Positions 6,329 through 13,436 of a stretch of 39,797 nucleotides of DNA are shown piece by piece. The notes beneath the pieces are model-generated. The model ran no database searches. It was not told where the DNA came from and saw only the letters and a program-made list of their open reading frames with translations. Made by a program: the position numbers and the translations under genes. Each line of letters starts with the position of its first letter. Position 1 is the stretch's first letter. Source of the DNA: Oscillospiraceae bacterium (GTDB lineage: Bacteria > Bacillota > Clostridia > Oscillospirales > Ruminococcaceae); contig JAILIG010000025.1 in the NCBI GenBank assembly GCA_024695445.1, positions 1 to 39,797 on the forward strand, read 5' to 3'.

Positions 6329-6991
6329 TCAGCGCTGCAGCTCCGTGCGGAGAAAGGTCAGAATTTTCTTTTCGCGGCGGGAGACCTGTACCTGTGTCAT
6401 GCCGAGCTGTGCGGCCGTCTGGGACTGCGTCATCTGTTTGGCATAGCGCAGATGAATGAGCGTGCGGTCCTGCGGCGCGAGCAGAGCGAGAGCCTGCTCC
6501 AGCGCGAGATGCTCCTGCAAAGCCGTTTCCGGGGAGGGGACAGGGATATCGGTCTGCATTTCGCCGTCCTCGGTCACAGCCGTCAGCGAGACGGTCGGGG
6601 AAGCCGCGCAGAGCGCCTCTGCCGTTTCTGCATCGGTGAGCCCCATTTCCAGCGCAATTTCATGGACAGAGGGTTCTCTGCCGTGCTCCTGCCGGAGCCG
6701 GTCCCCGATGCGGGCTGCCTGAACGGAGAGCGTTTTGAGCCGCCGCCCGATATGTACGCTGCCGCCGTCCCGGAAGAGCCGCCGGATCTCGCCGACAATG
6801 ACCGGTACGGCATAGGTGGAAAAGCACACGCCGCGGGACGGATCATAGGCGTTTGCCGCTTTGACCAGACCGTAGCATCCGGCGGAGTACAGCTCCTCAT
6901 ATTCGATGCCGCGGCCGCGGAAGCGGTTTGCGCACAGATGCGCGAGACCGAGATGCTCCTCAGCTGCGACCGGCGGAGATTTCGTCTGCAT
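6329..6991 (-). CDS. sigF: RNA polymerase sigma factor SigF (forespore)
   Basis: 220 residues. Region 2 is seen in GIEYEELYSAGCYGLVKAANAYDPSRGVCFSTYAVPVIVGEIRR. Region 3 (PSVHEIALEMG) and region 4 (LIHLRYAKQMTQSQTAAQLGMTQVQVSRREKKIL) complete the sporulation/general-stress subfamily pattern. The assignment to SigF rests on gene order: it is third after spoIIAA and spoIIAB, and its ATG at 6991 lies inside the spoIIAB frame (32-base overlap). It would be held inactive by SpoIIAB and released in the forespore. The N-terminus is short, as in clostridial SigF. Region 2 contains an unusual Cys (SAGCYGL) where a charged or polar residue is common. Confidence 0.93.
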   Translation of the reverse strand: MQTKSPPVAAEEHLGLAHLCANRFRGRGIEYEELYSAGCYGLVKAANAYDPSRGVCFSTYAVPVIVGEIRRLFRDGGSVHIGRRLKTLSVQAARIGDRLRQEHGREPSVHEIALEMGLTDAETAEALCAASPTVSLTAVTEDGEMQTDIPVPSPETALQEHLALEQALALLAPQDRTLIHLRYAKQMTQSQTAAQLGMTQVQVSRREKKILTFLRTELQR

Positions 6992-7418
6992 TTTGCAGCC
7001 TCTTTCGCATGGTGATGACGGTGCCGGCGCCGACGCTGCTCCGGACGGAGAGCGTGTCCGTAAAGCTCTGCATGACCGTGAAGCCGAGCCCGGCGCGTTC
7101 TTCGGCCGGTGCGCTGGAATACAGCGGCGTCATTGCCTGTTCGATGTCGGCGATGCCGCAGCCCTTGTCCGCAATGCGGACATAGACCACACGGTTCGGC
7201 AGCAGCCGGACGGTCACCGTGATGATACCGTTTTCCTTTCCGCGGTAGCCGTGGACGACCGCATTCGTCACGGCCTCGGAGACTGCGGTCCGGAGGTCGG
7301 CCAGCTCCTCGACCGTCGGATCGAGCTGCGCGGCAAAGGCACAGACCATCGTGCGGGCAAAGCTCTCGTTTTCCGAGCGGGCGGGAAAGCTGCATTTCAG
7401 TTCATTGAGCGTAATCAT
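6960..7418 (-). CDS. spoIIAB: Anti-sigma F factor SpoIIAB (serine kinase)
   Basis: 152 residues with the GHKL ATPase boxes in order: SEAVTNAVVHGY (N box), DKGCGIADIEQA (G1) and ERAGLGFTVMQSF (G2). It binds SigF and phosphorylates SpoIIAA. The ATG at 7418 overlaps the end of spoIIAA by 17 bases, and its own 3' end overlaps the start of sigF, so the three genes form one translationally linked operon. The C-terminal tail (LQNADEISAGRS) is a little longer than in Bacillus, probably because of the overlap. Confidence 0.93.
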   Translation of the reverse strand: MITLNELKCSFPARSENESFARTMVCAFAAQLDPTVEELADLRTAVSEAVTNAVVHGYRGKENGIITVTVRLLPNRVVYVRIADKGCGIADIEQAMTPLYSSAPAEERAGLGFTVMQSFTDTLSVRSSVGAGTVITMRKRLQNADEISAGRS

Positions 7419-7752
7419 GTTCCGGCTCCTTTCCCGTTCTGTCTGCGTAATTCCGGATGACAGCCAGCCTGTCCGCGCCGGAGAGCCGCAGGACCTTTCG
7501 GATCTGCGGGGACGGATTGTGAATCTCCAGTACGCCGCCGTATGCGCTGAGGACGCGTGATCTGCCCATAATCAGCCCGACGCCGGAGCTGTCCATGAAT
7601 GTGACGCGCCGGAAATCCAGTATGACGACAGGGGGCATCTGCTCCTGCACGACATAGTCCACTGCCTCGCGGATCTCCCGCACGCGGTGATGGTCCAGTT
7701 CGCCGCTTAAATATGCCGTCAGACGCTGCGGCTCTTCTTTCAGTTCTACCAT
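7402..7752 (-). CDS. spoIIAA: Anti-anti-sigma factor SpoIIAA (STAS domain)
   Basis: 116 residues forming one STAS domain. The phosphorylation site is in FMDSSGVGLIMGR, with Ser56 corresponding to Ser58 of B. subtilis. Dephosphorylated by SpoIIE, it would pull SpoIIAB off SigF. ATG 7752 is chosen over GTG 7758 because AGGAA then stands eight bases before the start. It is first in the operon. A minus-strand TACAAT lies near 7830, but no convincing sigma-H or sigma-A -35 box was found. The C-terminal tail (RTGKEPEHDYAQ) extends past the usual domain into the spoIIAB overlap. Confidence 0.93.
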   Translation of the reverse strand: MVELKEEPQRLTAYLSGELDHHRVREIREAVDYVVQEQMPPVVILDFRRVTFMDSSGVGLIMGRSRVLSAYGGVLEIHNPSPQIRKVLRLSGADRLAVIRNYADRTGKEPEHDYAQ

Positions 7753-7876
7753 ATGCACGGTTCCTTTCTTTCTTCTGATTCAGTCAGCAAAGCCGATGTC
7801 AGAATATCCGGATCGGCTGCTGCATATATTGTACTACGGCTGCGGTGCGAAATCTGTCGGAACCGCGCCCTCAACT

Positions 7877-7931
7877 GAAAGAAAAGCGCAGAGCGCCCCG
7901 CCGGCCGACCGGGACCGGAGCGGGGCGCTCT
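7877..7931 (-). terminator. Terminator of the small Cys-rich peptide gene
   Basis: A perfect 12-bp stem (AGAGCGCCCCGC at 7890-7901 with its complement at 7920-7931) is followed on the minus strand by GCGCTTTTCTTTC. It separates the peptide gene from the spoIIA operon. Confidence 0.8.
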
Positions 7932-7942
7932 GTGTTTGGAAA

Positions 7943-8071
7943 TCAACAGCCGCAGCCGCAGTTTCCGTTGTTGTTATTGCAGCCGCATCCGCAGCCGCTG
8001 CCGCAGAACATGAAGAAAATCAGGAGGAGGATGATGATCCACCAGAAGCTGTTGCAATCGTTACCGCACAT
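7943..8071 (-). CDS. Small membrane peptide with Cys/Gly/Asn-rich tail
   Basis: 42 residues from ATG 8071, preceded by AAGGAG nine to ten bases upstream. The N-terminus is MCGNDCNSFWW. One strongly hydrophobic segment (about 10-22, IIILLLIFFMF) follows, then a tail CGSGCGCGCNNNNGNCGCGC. It has nine Cys, six of them as GC repeats around an Asn run. It is transcribed alone with a strong terminator. The layout (hydrophobic segment plus Cys/Gly tail, next to a sporulation operon) recalls small spore-associated or metal-binding membrane peptides, but I do not recognise the family. Confidence 0.7.
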   Translation of the reverse strand: MCGNDCNSFWWIIILLLIFFMFCGSGCGCGCNNNNGNCGCGC

Positions 8072-8263
8072 AATCAGACACTCCTTATCTCTCAGAAAAA
8101 TCAGACGGTCGGCGCGGTGTCCGGAGCACCCCGCCTTTGCGTGAGAAGCGGTGCTGCCGCTCTCTGGTCTTATCATATGCCGGCAGGGGAAATGTGTGCG
8201 GCTTTTTTTCGCCGGATGTATGCGGCGGGCGGAACCGGACCATACTCTCCTCGTATCCCCGTG

Positions 8264-8294
8264 CTGAAAAAAACGGCGCGGGGCTGCATATACT
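8264..8294 (+). promoter_or_regulatory. Possible promoter of the clp gene
   Basis: TATACT (8289-8294) with CTGAAA/TGAAAA near 8264-8270 at 18-19 bases. The spacing is slightly long and the -35 weak. It is placed so that the palindrome at 8326-8346 lies about 25-45 bases after the start of transcription. Confidence 0.35.
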
Positions 8295-8325
8295 GTTACA
8301 GATTCCCGCTTTTTGCCGCGGGAGA

Positions 8326-8346
8326 ACCGTATCGCAGCGATACGGT
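8326..8346. promoter_or_regulatory. Perfect 21-bp palindrome before the clp gene (candidate operator)
   Basis: ACCGTATCGC (8326-8335), one A, then the exact reverse complement GCGATACGGT (8337-8346). It lies eight bases before the ribosome site of the Clp unfoldase gene. It matches neither the CIRCE element of HrcA nor the CtsR direct repeat as I know them. It could be a repressor operator or, as RNA, a hairpin next to the ribosome site. Confidence 0.55.
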
Positions 8347-8366
8347 ACAGAGCCGGAGGGATGAGT

Positions 8367-10646
8367 TTGCAGTTAGAGCATTATACCGAAAAGGCGCGGC
8401 GAATCATAGCCGGCGCAAAGCAGCAGGCCGAGCAGCTCGGACACAGCTTTGTCGGCAGTGAGCATCTGATTCTTGCGATGCTGACCGACGGCAGCAATGT
8501 CGGTGCCGCCATTCTGCGCACGCACCGCGTCACATTGCAGCGCTTTCAGCAGTCCGTTCTGGAGGAGCTCGGCAGCGATGTCCCCGCAGTTCTGACAGAC
8601 GAGGCGCTGACGCCGGCATTTCAGCGAATCCTGAACCGTGCCGGAAAGCTGGGACAGAAGAAGGGGGAGGCAGACGGCACCGGACAGATCAGCTCGGAGC
8701 ATCTGCTGCTGGCCGTGCTCAGTGAGGAGCAGTGCGGCGCGTCCGCCATGCTGCGCGGAATGGGAATCTCTCTGGCAGCCCTGCGTAGCGCCTGTGCGGC
8801 GGAATCCGCGCCGGACGCCGGATTTCCGCAGTTTGACAGACGGGTATGTCCGATGCTGGCGAAATATACGAGACATCTGACCGATCCGGTTGCCGCTGAG
8901 AAGTTTGATCCGCTGATCGGGCGGGAAACGGAGCTGTGCCGTGTGCTGCAGATTCTGCTGCGCCGCACGAAAAACAATCCCGTACTGATCGGGGAAGCCG
9001 GCGTCGGCAAGACCGCGATTGTTGAGGGCATTGCAAAGCGGATTCTGGAAGGAAGGGTACCGCCGGTGCTGCGGAGCCGTGTGCTGCTGGCCGTCGATCT
9101 GACGGGGATGCTGGCCGGCGCCAAATACCGCGGAGATTTCGAGGAGCGGCTGAAGGCCTGTATGGACGAGGCGGCGGGCGATCCGCAGATCGTCCTGTTC
9201 ATCGACGAGCTGCATATGATTACGGGGGCCGGCGCCGCGGAGGGTGCCATTGATGCGGCAAACATCTTAAAGCCCCGTCTGGCACGCGGCGAGCTACAGC
9301 TCATCGGAGCGACGACAGAGGACGAATACCGCCGTCTGATTGCAAAGGATGCCGCACTGGACCGGCGGTTTCAGCCGGTACGCATTGCGGAGCCGTCCCC
9401 GACGCTTGCCGCCGAGATGATTGCCGGACTGCGCAGCCGGTATGAGCGGTATCACGGGCTGGAAATCGGTGCGGACGCGATTGATGCCGCGGTGCGGTAT
9501 TCCGTGCGGTATCTGCATGACCGCGCTCTGCCGGACAAAGCACTCGATCTCATAGATGAGGCGTGTGCAGCGGCGAGGCTCAGCCACAGTGCGGAGGCAG
9601 AAACGGCCTCGGAGTGGGGCGATCCGGGATGCACGGCGGTTCATGCAACGGAGATTGCGGAGATCGTTGCGGTGAAAACCGGTGTGCCGGTCTGTCAGGT
9701 CAGTGCAGCCGAGGCCGATGCGCTGCTGCATCTGGAGACACGCCTGCAGGAGTCGGTTATCGGGCAGGATGAGGCCGTGCATTCCGTTGCAAACGCAATC
9801 CGGCGGGCACGCAGCGGGCTCCGGGGCGGGGGCAGACCGGTCGGGGCTTTTCTGTTTCTCGGTTCCACCGGTGTCGGCAAGACGATGCTGGCACAGAAGA
9901 TTTCCGAGCTGCTGTTCGGCGGGAATCTCATTCGCATTGACATGAGCGAATATATGGAGCGCCATGCGGTCTCGCGGCTGACCGGTGCGCCGCCCGGATA
10001 TGTCGGGTATGAGGAGAGTGTTTCGCTGGCAGAGCGCGTGCGCAGACAGCCGTACAGTGTCCTGCTCTTTGACGAAATGGAAAAGGCGCATCCGGATGTC
10101 CTTTCGCTGCTCCTGCAAATTCTGGAGGACGGCACGCTGACCGACGGGCAGGGACACCGGGCGTACTTTTCGGAGACGCTGGTCATTCTGACATCCAATC
10201 TGTGCGCCGAGACCTTGCAGGGCGGCGTGCTCGGCTTTCAGAATCCGCCCGGCGCGGATGATGCCGGAAAAGCGCGGCTGCTCAGTGCGCTGCGGAAAAT
10301 GCTTCGGCCGGAACTGCTGAACCGTCTGGATGCTGCGGTCATATTCCGGCAGCCCGATGCAGACGACTACCGGAAAATCGCGGAAATCCAGCTGGACGGT
10401 CTGCGCGAGCGCGCCGCAGCAATCGGATGCCGGCTGCACTGGGAACCTGCGTTTCCGGACGCTCTCGCCGCGGCTGCCGATACCGGACACGGCGGGGCGA
10501 GAGCCATCCGCACGGCGGTGCAGCAGCAGATCGAGCCGCTGATTGCCGACTGCATTCTGAAGCGGGAAACCGGCGAGCTGCTTCTGGCTTCCGAGGACGG
10601 CGTCTTTACGCTCCGGAGCTGCGCGCTGCTGGACGGGACGCCCTGA
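8367..10646 (+). CDS. ClpC-type AAA+ unfoldase lacking the middle (M) domain
   Basis: 759 residues from TTG 8367. GGAGG at 8355-8359 fits TTG 8367 (seven bases) much better than ATG 8361, which it abuts. A double Clp N repeat (about 1-145) is followed by AAA-1 with Walker A GEAGVGKT (209-216) and Walker B LFIDELH (D280). AAA-2 has Walker A GSTGVGKT (499-506) and Walker B LLFDEMEKAHPD (D569), then LGF at 622-624, the loop type that docks onto ClpP. Between the two ATPase domains only about 20 residues stand where ClpC has its coiled-coil M domain. In Bacillus that domain receives adaptors such as MecA, so control must differ here. Role: ATP-driven unfolding for ClpP. The palindrome upstream suggests repressor control. 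It is monocistronic. Confidence 0.88.
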   Translation: MQLEHYTEKARRIIAGAKQQAEQLGHSFVGSEHLILAMLTDGSNVGAAILRTHRVTLQRFQQSVLEELGSDVPAVLTDEALTPAFQRILNRAGKLGQKKGEADGTGQISSEHLLLAVLSEEQCGASAMLRGMGISLAALRSACAAESAPDAGFPQFDRRVCPMLAKYTRHLTDPVAAEKFDPLIGRETELCRVLQILLRRTKNNPVLIGEAGVGKTAIVEGIAKRILEGRVPPVLRSRVLLAVDLTGMLAGAKYRGDFEERLKACMDEAAGDPQIVLFIDELHMITGAGAAEGAIDAANILKPRLARGELQLIGATTEDEYRRLIAKDAALDRRFQPVRIAEPSPTLAAEMIAGLRSRYERYHGLEIGADAIDAAVRYSVRYLHDRALPDKALDLIDEACAAARLSHSAEAETASEWGDPGCTAVHATEIAEIVAVKTGVPVCQVSAAEADALLHLETRLQESVIGQDEAVHSVANAIRRARSGLRGGGRPVGAFLFLGSTGVGKTMLAQKISELLFGGNLIRIDMSEYMERHAVSRLTGAPPGYVGYEESVSLAERVRRQPYSVLLFDEMEKAHPDVLSLLLQILEDGTLTDGQGHRAYFSETLVILTSNLCAETLQGGVLGFQNPPGADDAGKARLLSALRKMLRPELLNRLDAAVIFRQPDADDYRKIAEIQLDGLRERAAAIGCRLHWEPAFPDALAAAADTGHGGARAIRTAVQQQIEPLIADCILKRETGELLLASEDGVFTLRSCALLDGTP

Positions 10647-10708
10647 TGCCTCGGATGGACTGCTGCCGGTTCTCCCGTACCGGCGGCAGTGTCCGCGCTG
10701 CCTTCCGA

Positions 10709-10737
10709 TTGACAGATGCGCCGGTCTGGTGTATAAT
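10709..10737 (+). promoter_or_regulatory. Consensus sigma-A promoter of the HD-domain gene
   Basis: TTGACA (10709-10714), 17-base spacer, TATAAT (10732-10737): a full consensus match. Confidence 0.85.
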
Positions 10738-10759
10738 ATAACAGAACGGAGGCGATCGG

Positions 10760-11335
10760 ATGAATCCGAAGGAATTTCTGGAAATCGTTCATACGGCGGA
10801 ACGCCTGAAGGACACGCTGCGGCACTGTACGACCAGCGGCCGGCGGACGGAAAGCGTTGCGGAGCACAGCTGGCGCATCGCGCTGATGGCCATGCTCCTG
10901 CAGCATGAATTTCCCGGTGCCGATATCAGCCGTGTCATCCGGATGTGCCTGATTCACGATCTGGGGGAGTGCTTTACCGGAGACATTCCGGCCTTTGAGA
11001 AAACAGACGCGGACCGGCAGCGGGAAGCGGCATTGCTCAGACAGTGGACGGAGTCCCTGCCTGCGGAGCTGTCGGCCGATCTGACGGCGCTCTTTGCAGA
11101 AATGGATGCGCAGCAGACACCGGAGGCGAAGCTGTACCGTGCGCTGGACAAGCTGGAGGCTGTCATACAGCACAACGAATCGCCGCTTGATACATGGTCC
11201 GAGGGGGAACGGACGCTGAACAAAACCTATGCTTTTGAGGCGGCAGCTTTCTCCGGCTGGCTGACGGCGCTGCGGCAGGAAATCCTCGCGGAAACACTGG
11301 AAAAACTGGAGTCTGAGCACAAGGCGTCCTGCTGA
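10760..11335 (+). CDS. HD-domain phosphohydrolase, YfbR/HDDC2-like 5'-nucleotidase
   Basis: 191 residues. Metal ligands of the HD superfamily are visible: His in SVAEHSWR, HD in CLIHDLGE and a distal Asp in YRALDKLEA. The opening RLKDTLRHCTTSGRRTESVAEHSW is typical of the YfbR/HDDC2 group, which removes phosphate from deoxynucleoside monophosphates. The start has CGGAGG 11 bases upstream. It stands alone behind a consensus promoter, upstream of pyrophosphatase and PRPP synthetase, so a nucleotide-housekeeping neighbourhood is plausible. The exact substrate is an inference from the family. Confidence 0.82.
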   Translation: MNPKEFLEIVHTAERLKDTLRHCTTSGRRTESVAEHSWRIALMAMLLQHEFPGADISRVIRMCLIHDLGECFTGDIPAFEKTDADRQREAALLRQWTESLPAELSADLTALFAEMDAQQTPEAKLYRALDKLEAVIQHNESPLDTWSEGERTLNKTYAFEAAAFSGWLTALRQEILAETLEKLESEHKASC

Positions 11336-11459
11336 GTTCTGTCTTTGCCGGACGACCGGCTCTGCTTTGACGGGCTGCCGGACGGCTTACCCTGTCCGGC
11401 GAAAATCAGCCCGGCTTTTTACGGAAATCATGCAAAATGACAAAAACCCCCAATGCCGA

Positions 11460-11488
11460 TTGACAGCATGAGCATTTTGTGATATACT
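11460..11488 (+). promoter_or_regulatory. Sigma-A promoter of the pyrophosphatase-prs operon
   Basis: TTGACA (11460-11465), 17-base spacer, TATACT (11483-11488). The leader is about 50 bases. Confidence 0.8.
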
Positions 11489-11544
11489 GATTATACAAGG
11501 CAAACTCGTTTGGATTCAGATTTATTCCGAAAGGAAGGTGCCCT

Positions 11545-12075
11545 ATGAATATCTGGCATACGATGAACCCCAAGCGCATCACGCCGGACGACTTTGTGGC
11601 CGTCATCGAAATCCCCAAGGGAAGCAAAATTAAATACGAGCTCGACAAGGAGACCGGTCTGATTATGCTGGACCGCATCCTGCACACCTCGACGCATTAT
11701 CCCGCCAGCTACGGGATGATTCCCCGTACCTTCGCGGATGACAATGATCCGCTGGATGTGCTGGTGCTCTGCTCGGAGACGCTCTCACCCATGACGCTGG
11801 TCCGCTGTTATCCGATCGGCGTCATTCGCATGATTGACCAGGGACACCGTGACGACAAGATTATCGCAATTCCGTTTGACGATCCAAATTATAACACTTA
11901 CACCGATATTGATCAGCTTCCGCCGCATATCATTGAGGAGATGGTACACTTCTTCTCGGTGTATAAGGAACTGGAAAAGAAAACAACGGCTGTGGACCAG
12001 TTCGGCGACGCCAAGGTCGCCAGAGAGATCATTCAGTCGGATATCGACCGCTATGTCGATTGCTATTGTAAATAA
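11545..12075 (+). CDS. ppa: Inorganic pyrophosphatase, family I
   Basis: 176 residues, the usual size for a family I soluble pyrophosphatase. Signature residues are seen in KIKYELDKETGLIMLDR, THYPASYGMIP and the metal-binding DDNDPLDVLVL. It hydrolyses PPi to phosphate in the cytoplasm and so pulls biosynthetic reactions forward. AAGGAAGG stands before ATG 11545. The PRPP synthetase gene follows after 30 bases with no terminator, so the two are co-transcribed, pairing a PPi remover with a supplier of PRPP, whose use releases PPi. Confidence 0.93.
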   Translation: MNIWHTMNPKRITPDDFVAVIEIPKGSKIKYELDKETGLIMLDRILHTSTHYPASYGMIPRTFADDNDPLDVLVLCSETLSPMTLVRCYPIGVIRMIDQGHRDDKIIAIPFDDPNYNTYTDIDQLPPHIIEEMVHFFSVYKELEKKTTAVDQFGDAKVAREIIQSDIDRYVDCYCK

Positions 12076-12105
12076 ATAACCGAATCGCGAAAGGATGTAA
12101 GGATT

Positions 12106-13257
12106 ATGACGGCTGCTGCTACCGATGAACTTTACCGGAACACGAACAGCGTTGCACCGCTCGGGATCATTGCGATGCCGGGAGCGGAGCAGCTCGCAAA
12201 GAAAATCAATGACTACCTTGTCAGCTGGGCGAATGACAACGGCTTCCCCGATCAGAGCTATCTGATCGAGTGTGAGTGCCCTCGTTTCGCGTCCGGTGAC
12301 GGAAAAGGTCTGATCAAGTCCACAATCCGCGGACTGGATCTCTACATTGTCATTGATGTGGGAAATTACAGCTGCACCTACAAGATGTTTGACCGCGTGA
12401 ACTCCATGTCGCCCGATGACCACTATCAGGATCTGAAGCGGATCATCGAAGCGGCGTCCGGCAAGGCACACCGTCTCAACATCATCATGCCGCTGCTGTA
12501 CGGCGGCAGACAGCACCGCCGCAATTACCGCGAGTCGCTTGACTGTGCGGTTGCCCTGCAGGAGCTTCAGGCAATGGGCGTCGAGAACATTGTCACCTTT
12601 GATGCACATGATCCGCGTGTCAGCAACGCGGTGCCGCTGATGGGCATTGACAATGTCATCCCGTCGTATCAGGTTCTGAAAACTATGCTCCGTGCATTCC
12701 CGAACCTTGATATGTCGCCGGAAAAGTTTATGGTCATCAGCCCGGACGAAGGGGCGCTCGGCAGAAATATGTACTATGCAAGCGTGCTCGGCGTCAATCT
12801 CGGTATGTTCTATAAGCGCCGCGATTATTCCCGCGTGGTGGACGGCAAAAACCCGATCGTCGCGCACGAGTATCTCGGCAATCCGGTGGAAGGCAAGACC
12901 GTCTTTGTCGCGGATGACATCATCGCGTCCGGCGGTTCGATTCTGGATCTTGCGCAGAACTTAAAGGCGCGCAAGGCGGAGCGTATCATCGCCTACGCCA
13001 CATACGGGCTGTTCACACACGGTCTGGAAGCATTTGACAAGGCGTATGAGGACGGCACGCTGCACGCGGTGTTCGGCACCAACCTGACCTACCGGATGCC
13101 GGCGCTGCTGGAGCGTCCGTGGTTCCACGAGGTCGATGTTTCCAAGTATGCCGCATACTTCATTGCTGCAATCAACCACGATGTCTCGATCACCAAGGTC
13201 ATCAATCCGCATGACAAAATTCAGGCTCTGCTCGCAAAGCAGCGCGCCATGAAATAA
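12106..13257 (+). CDS. prs: Ribose-phosphate pyrophosphokinase (PRPP synthetase), long clostridial form
   Basis: 383 residues, longer than the usual 310-320. It makes PRPP from ribose 5-phosphate and ATP. Family features are LLYGGRQHRR (catalytic loop), VTFDAHDPRVSNAVPL, VISPDEGALGR and the PRPP-binding loop TVFVADDIIASGGSIL, where Bacillus has VDDMIDTAGT. The altered loop (ASGGS) and the N-terminal extension mark the divergent form found in some Clostridia. AAAGGATGTAAGG precedes the start. Second gene of the operon with ppa, ending at the hairpin at 13266-13301. Confidence 0.88.
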   Translation: MTAAATDELYRNTNSVAPLGIIAMPGAEQLAKKINDYLVSWANDNGFPDQSYLIECECPRFASGDGKGLIKSTIRGLDLYIVIDVGNYSCTYKMFDRVNSMSPDDHYQDLKRIIEAASGKAHRLNIIMPLLYGGRQHRRNYRESLDCAVALQELQAMGVENIVTFDAHDPRVSNAVPLMGIDNVIPSYQVLKTMLRAFPNLDMSPEKFMVISPDEGALGRNMYYASVLGVNLGMFYKRRDYSRVVDGKNPIVAHEYLGNPVEGKTVFVADDIIASGGSILDLAQNLKARKAERIIAYATYGLFTHGLEAFDKAYEDGTLHAVFGTNLTYRMPALLERPWFHEVDVSKYAAYFIAAINHDVSITKVINPHDKIQALLAKQRAMK

Positions 13258-13265
13258 CATTCAGA

Positions 13266-13301
13266 ATGCCGTCCCGCTGTGAAAGCAGGGACGGCATTTT
13301 C
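13266..13301 (+). terminator. Terminator of the ppa-prs operon
   Basis: ATGCCGTCCC (13266-13275) pairs with GGGACGGCAT (13288-13297) and is followed by TTTT. Confidence 0.85.
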
Positions 13302-13362
13302 GGCAGCGGGCGGTTCCGGCTCCGGATGCGGAAAGCCGGAAAAGGAAACACCCCCGAAACTG

Positions 13363-13392
13363 TTGACTTTTTCAGCATCTATGTGGTATAAT
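13363..13392 (+). promoter_or_regulatory. Sigma-A promoter of the FAD oxidoreductase gene
   Basis: TTGACT (13363-13368), 18-base spacer, TATAAT (13387-13392). Confidence 0.75.
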
Positions 13393-13436
13393 AAAGATAT
13401 ACCGGCACAAAAGATGTGAAAAGGGGAGAACGCAGA

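Noticed and set aside
7943..7995. GCAGCC/GCCGCA repeats that look like iterons or a simple repeat
   Set aside because: They are the codons for the Gly-Cys tail of the small membrane peptide on the minus strand and have no regular longer unit.
10660..10692. CTGCCGGT...ACCGGCGGCAG hairpin after the clp gene, considered as a terminator
   Set aside because: No U-tract follows and the stem has a bulge. It may stop transcription weakly but cannot be called.
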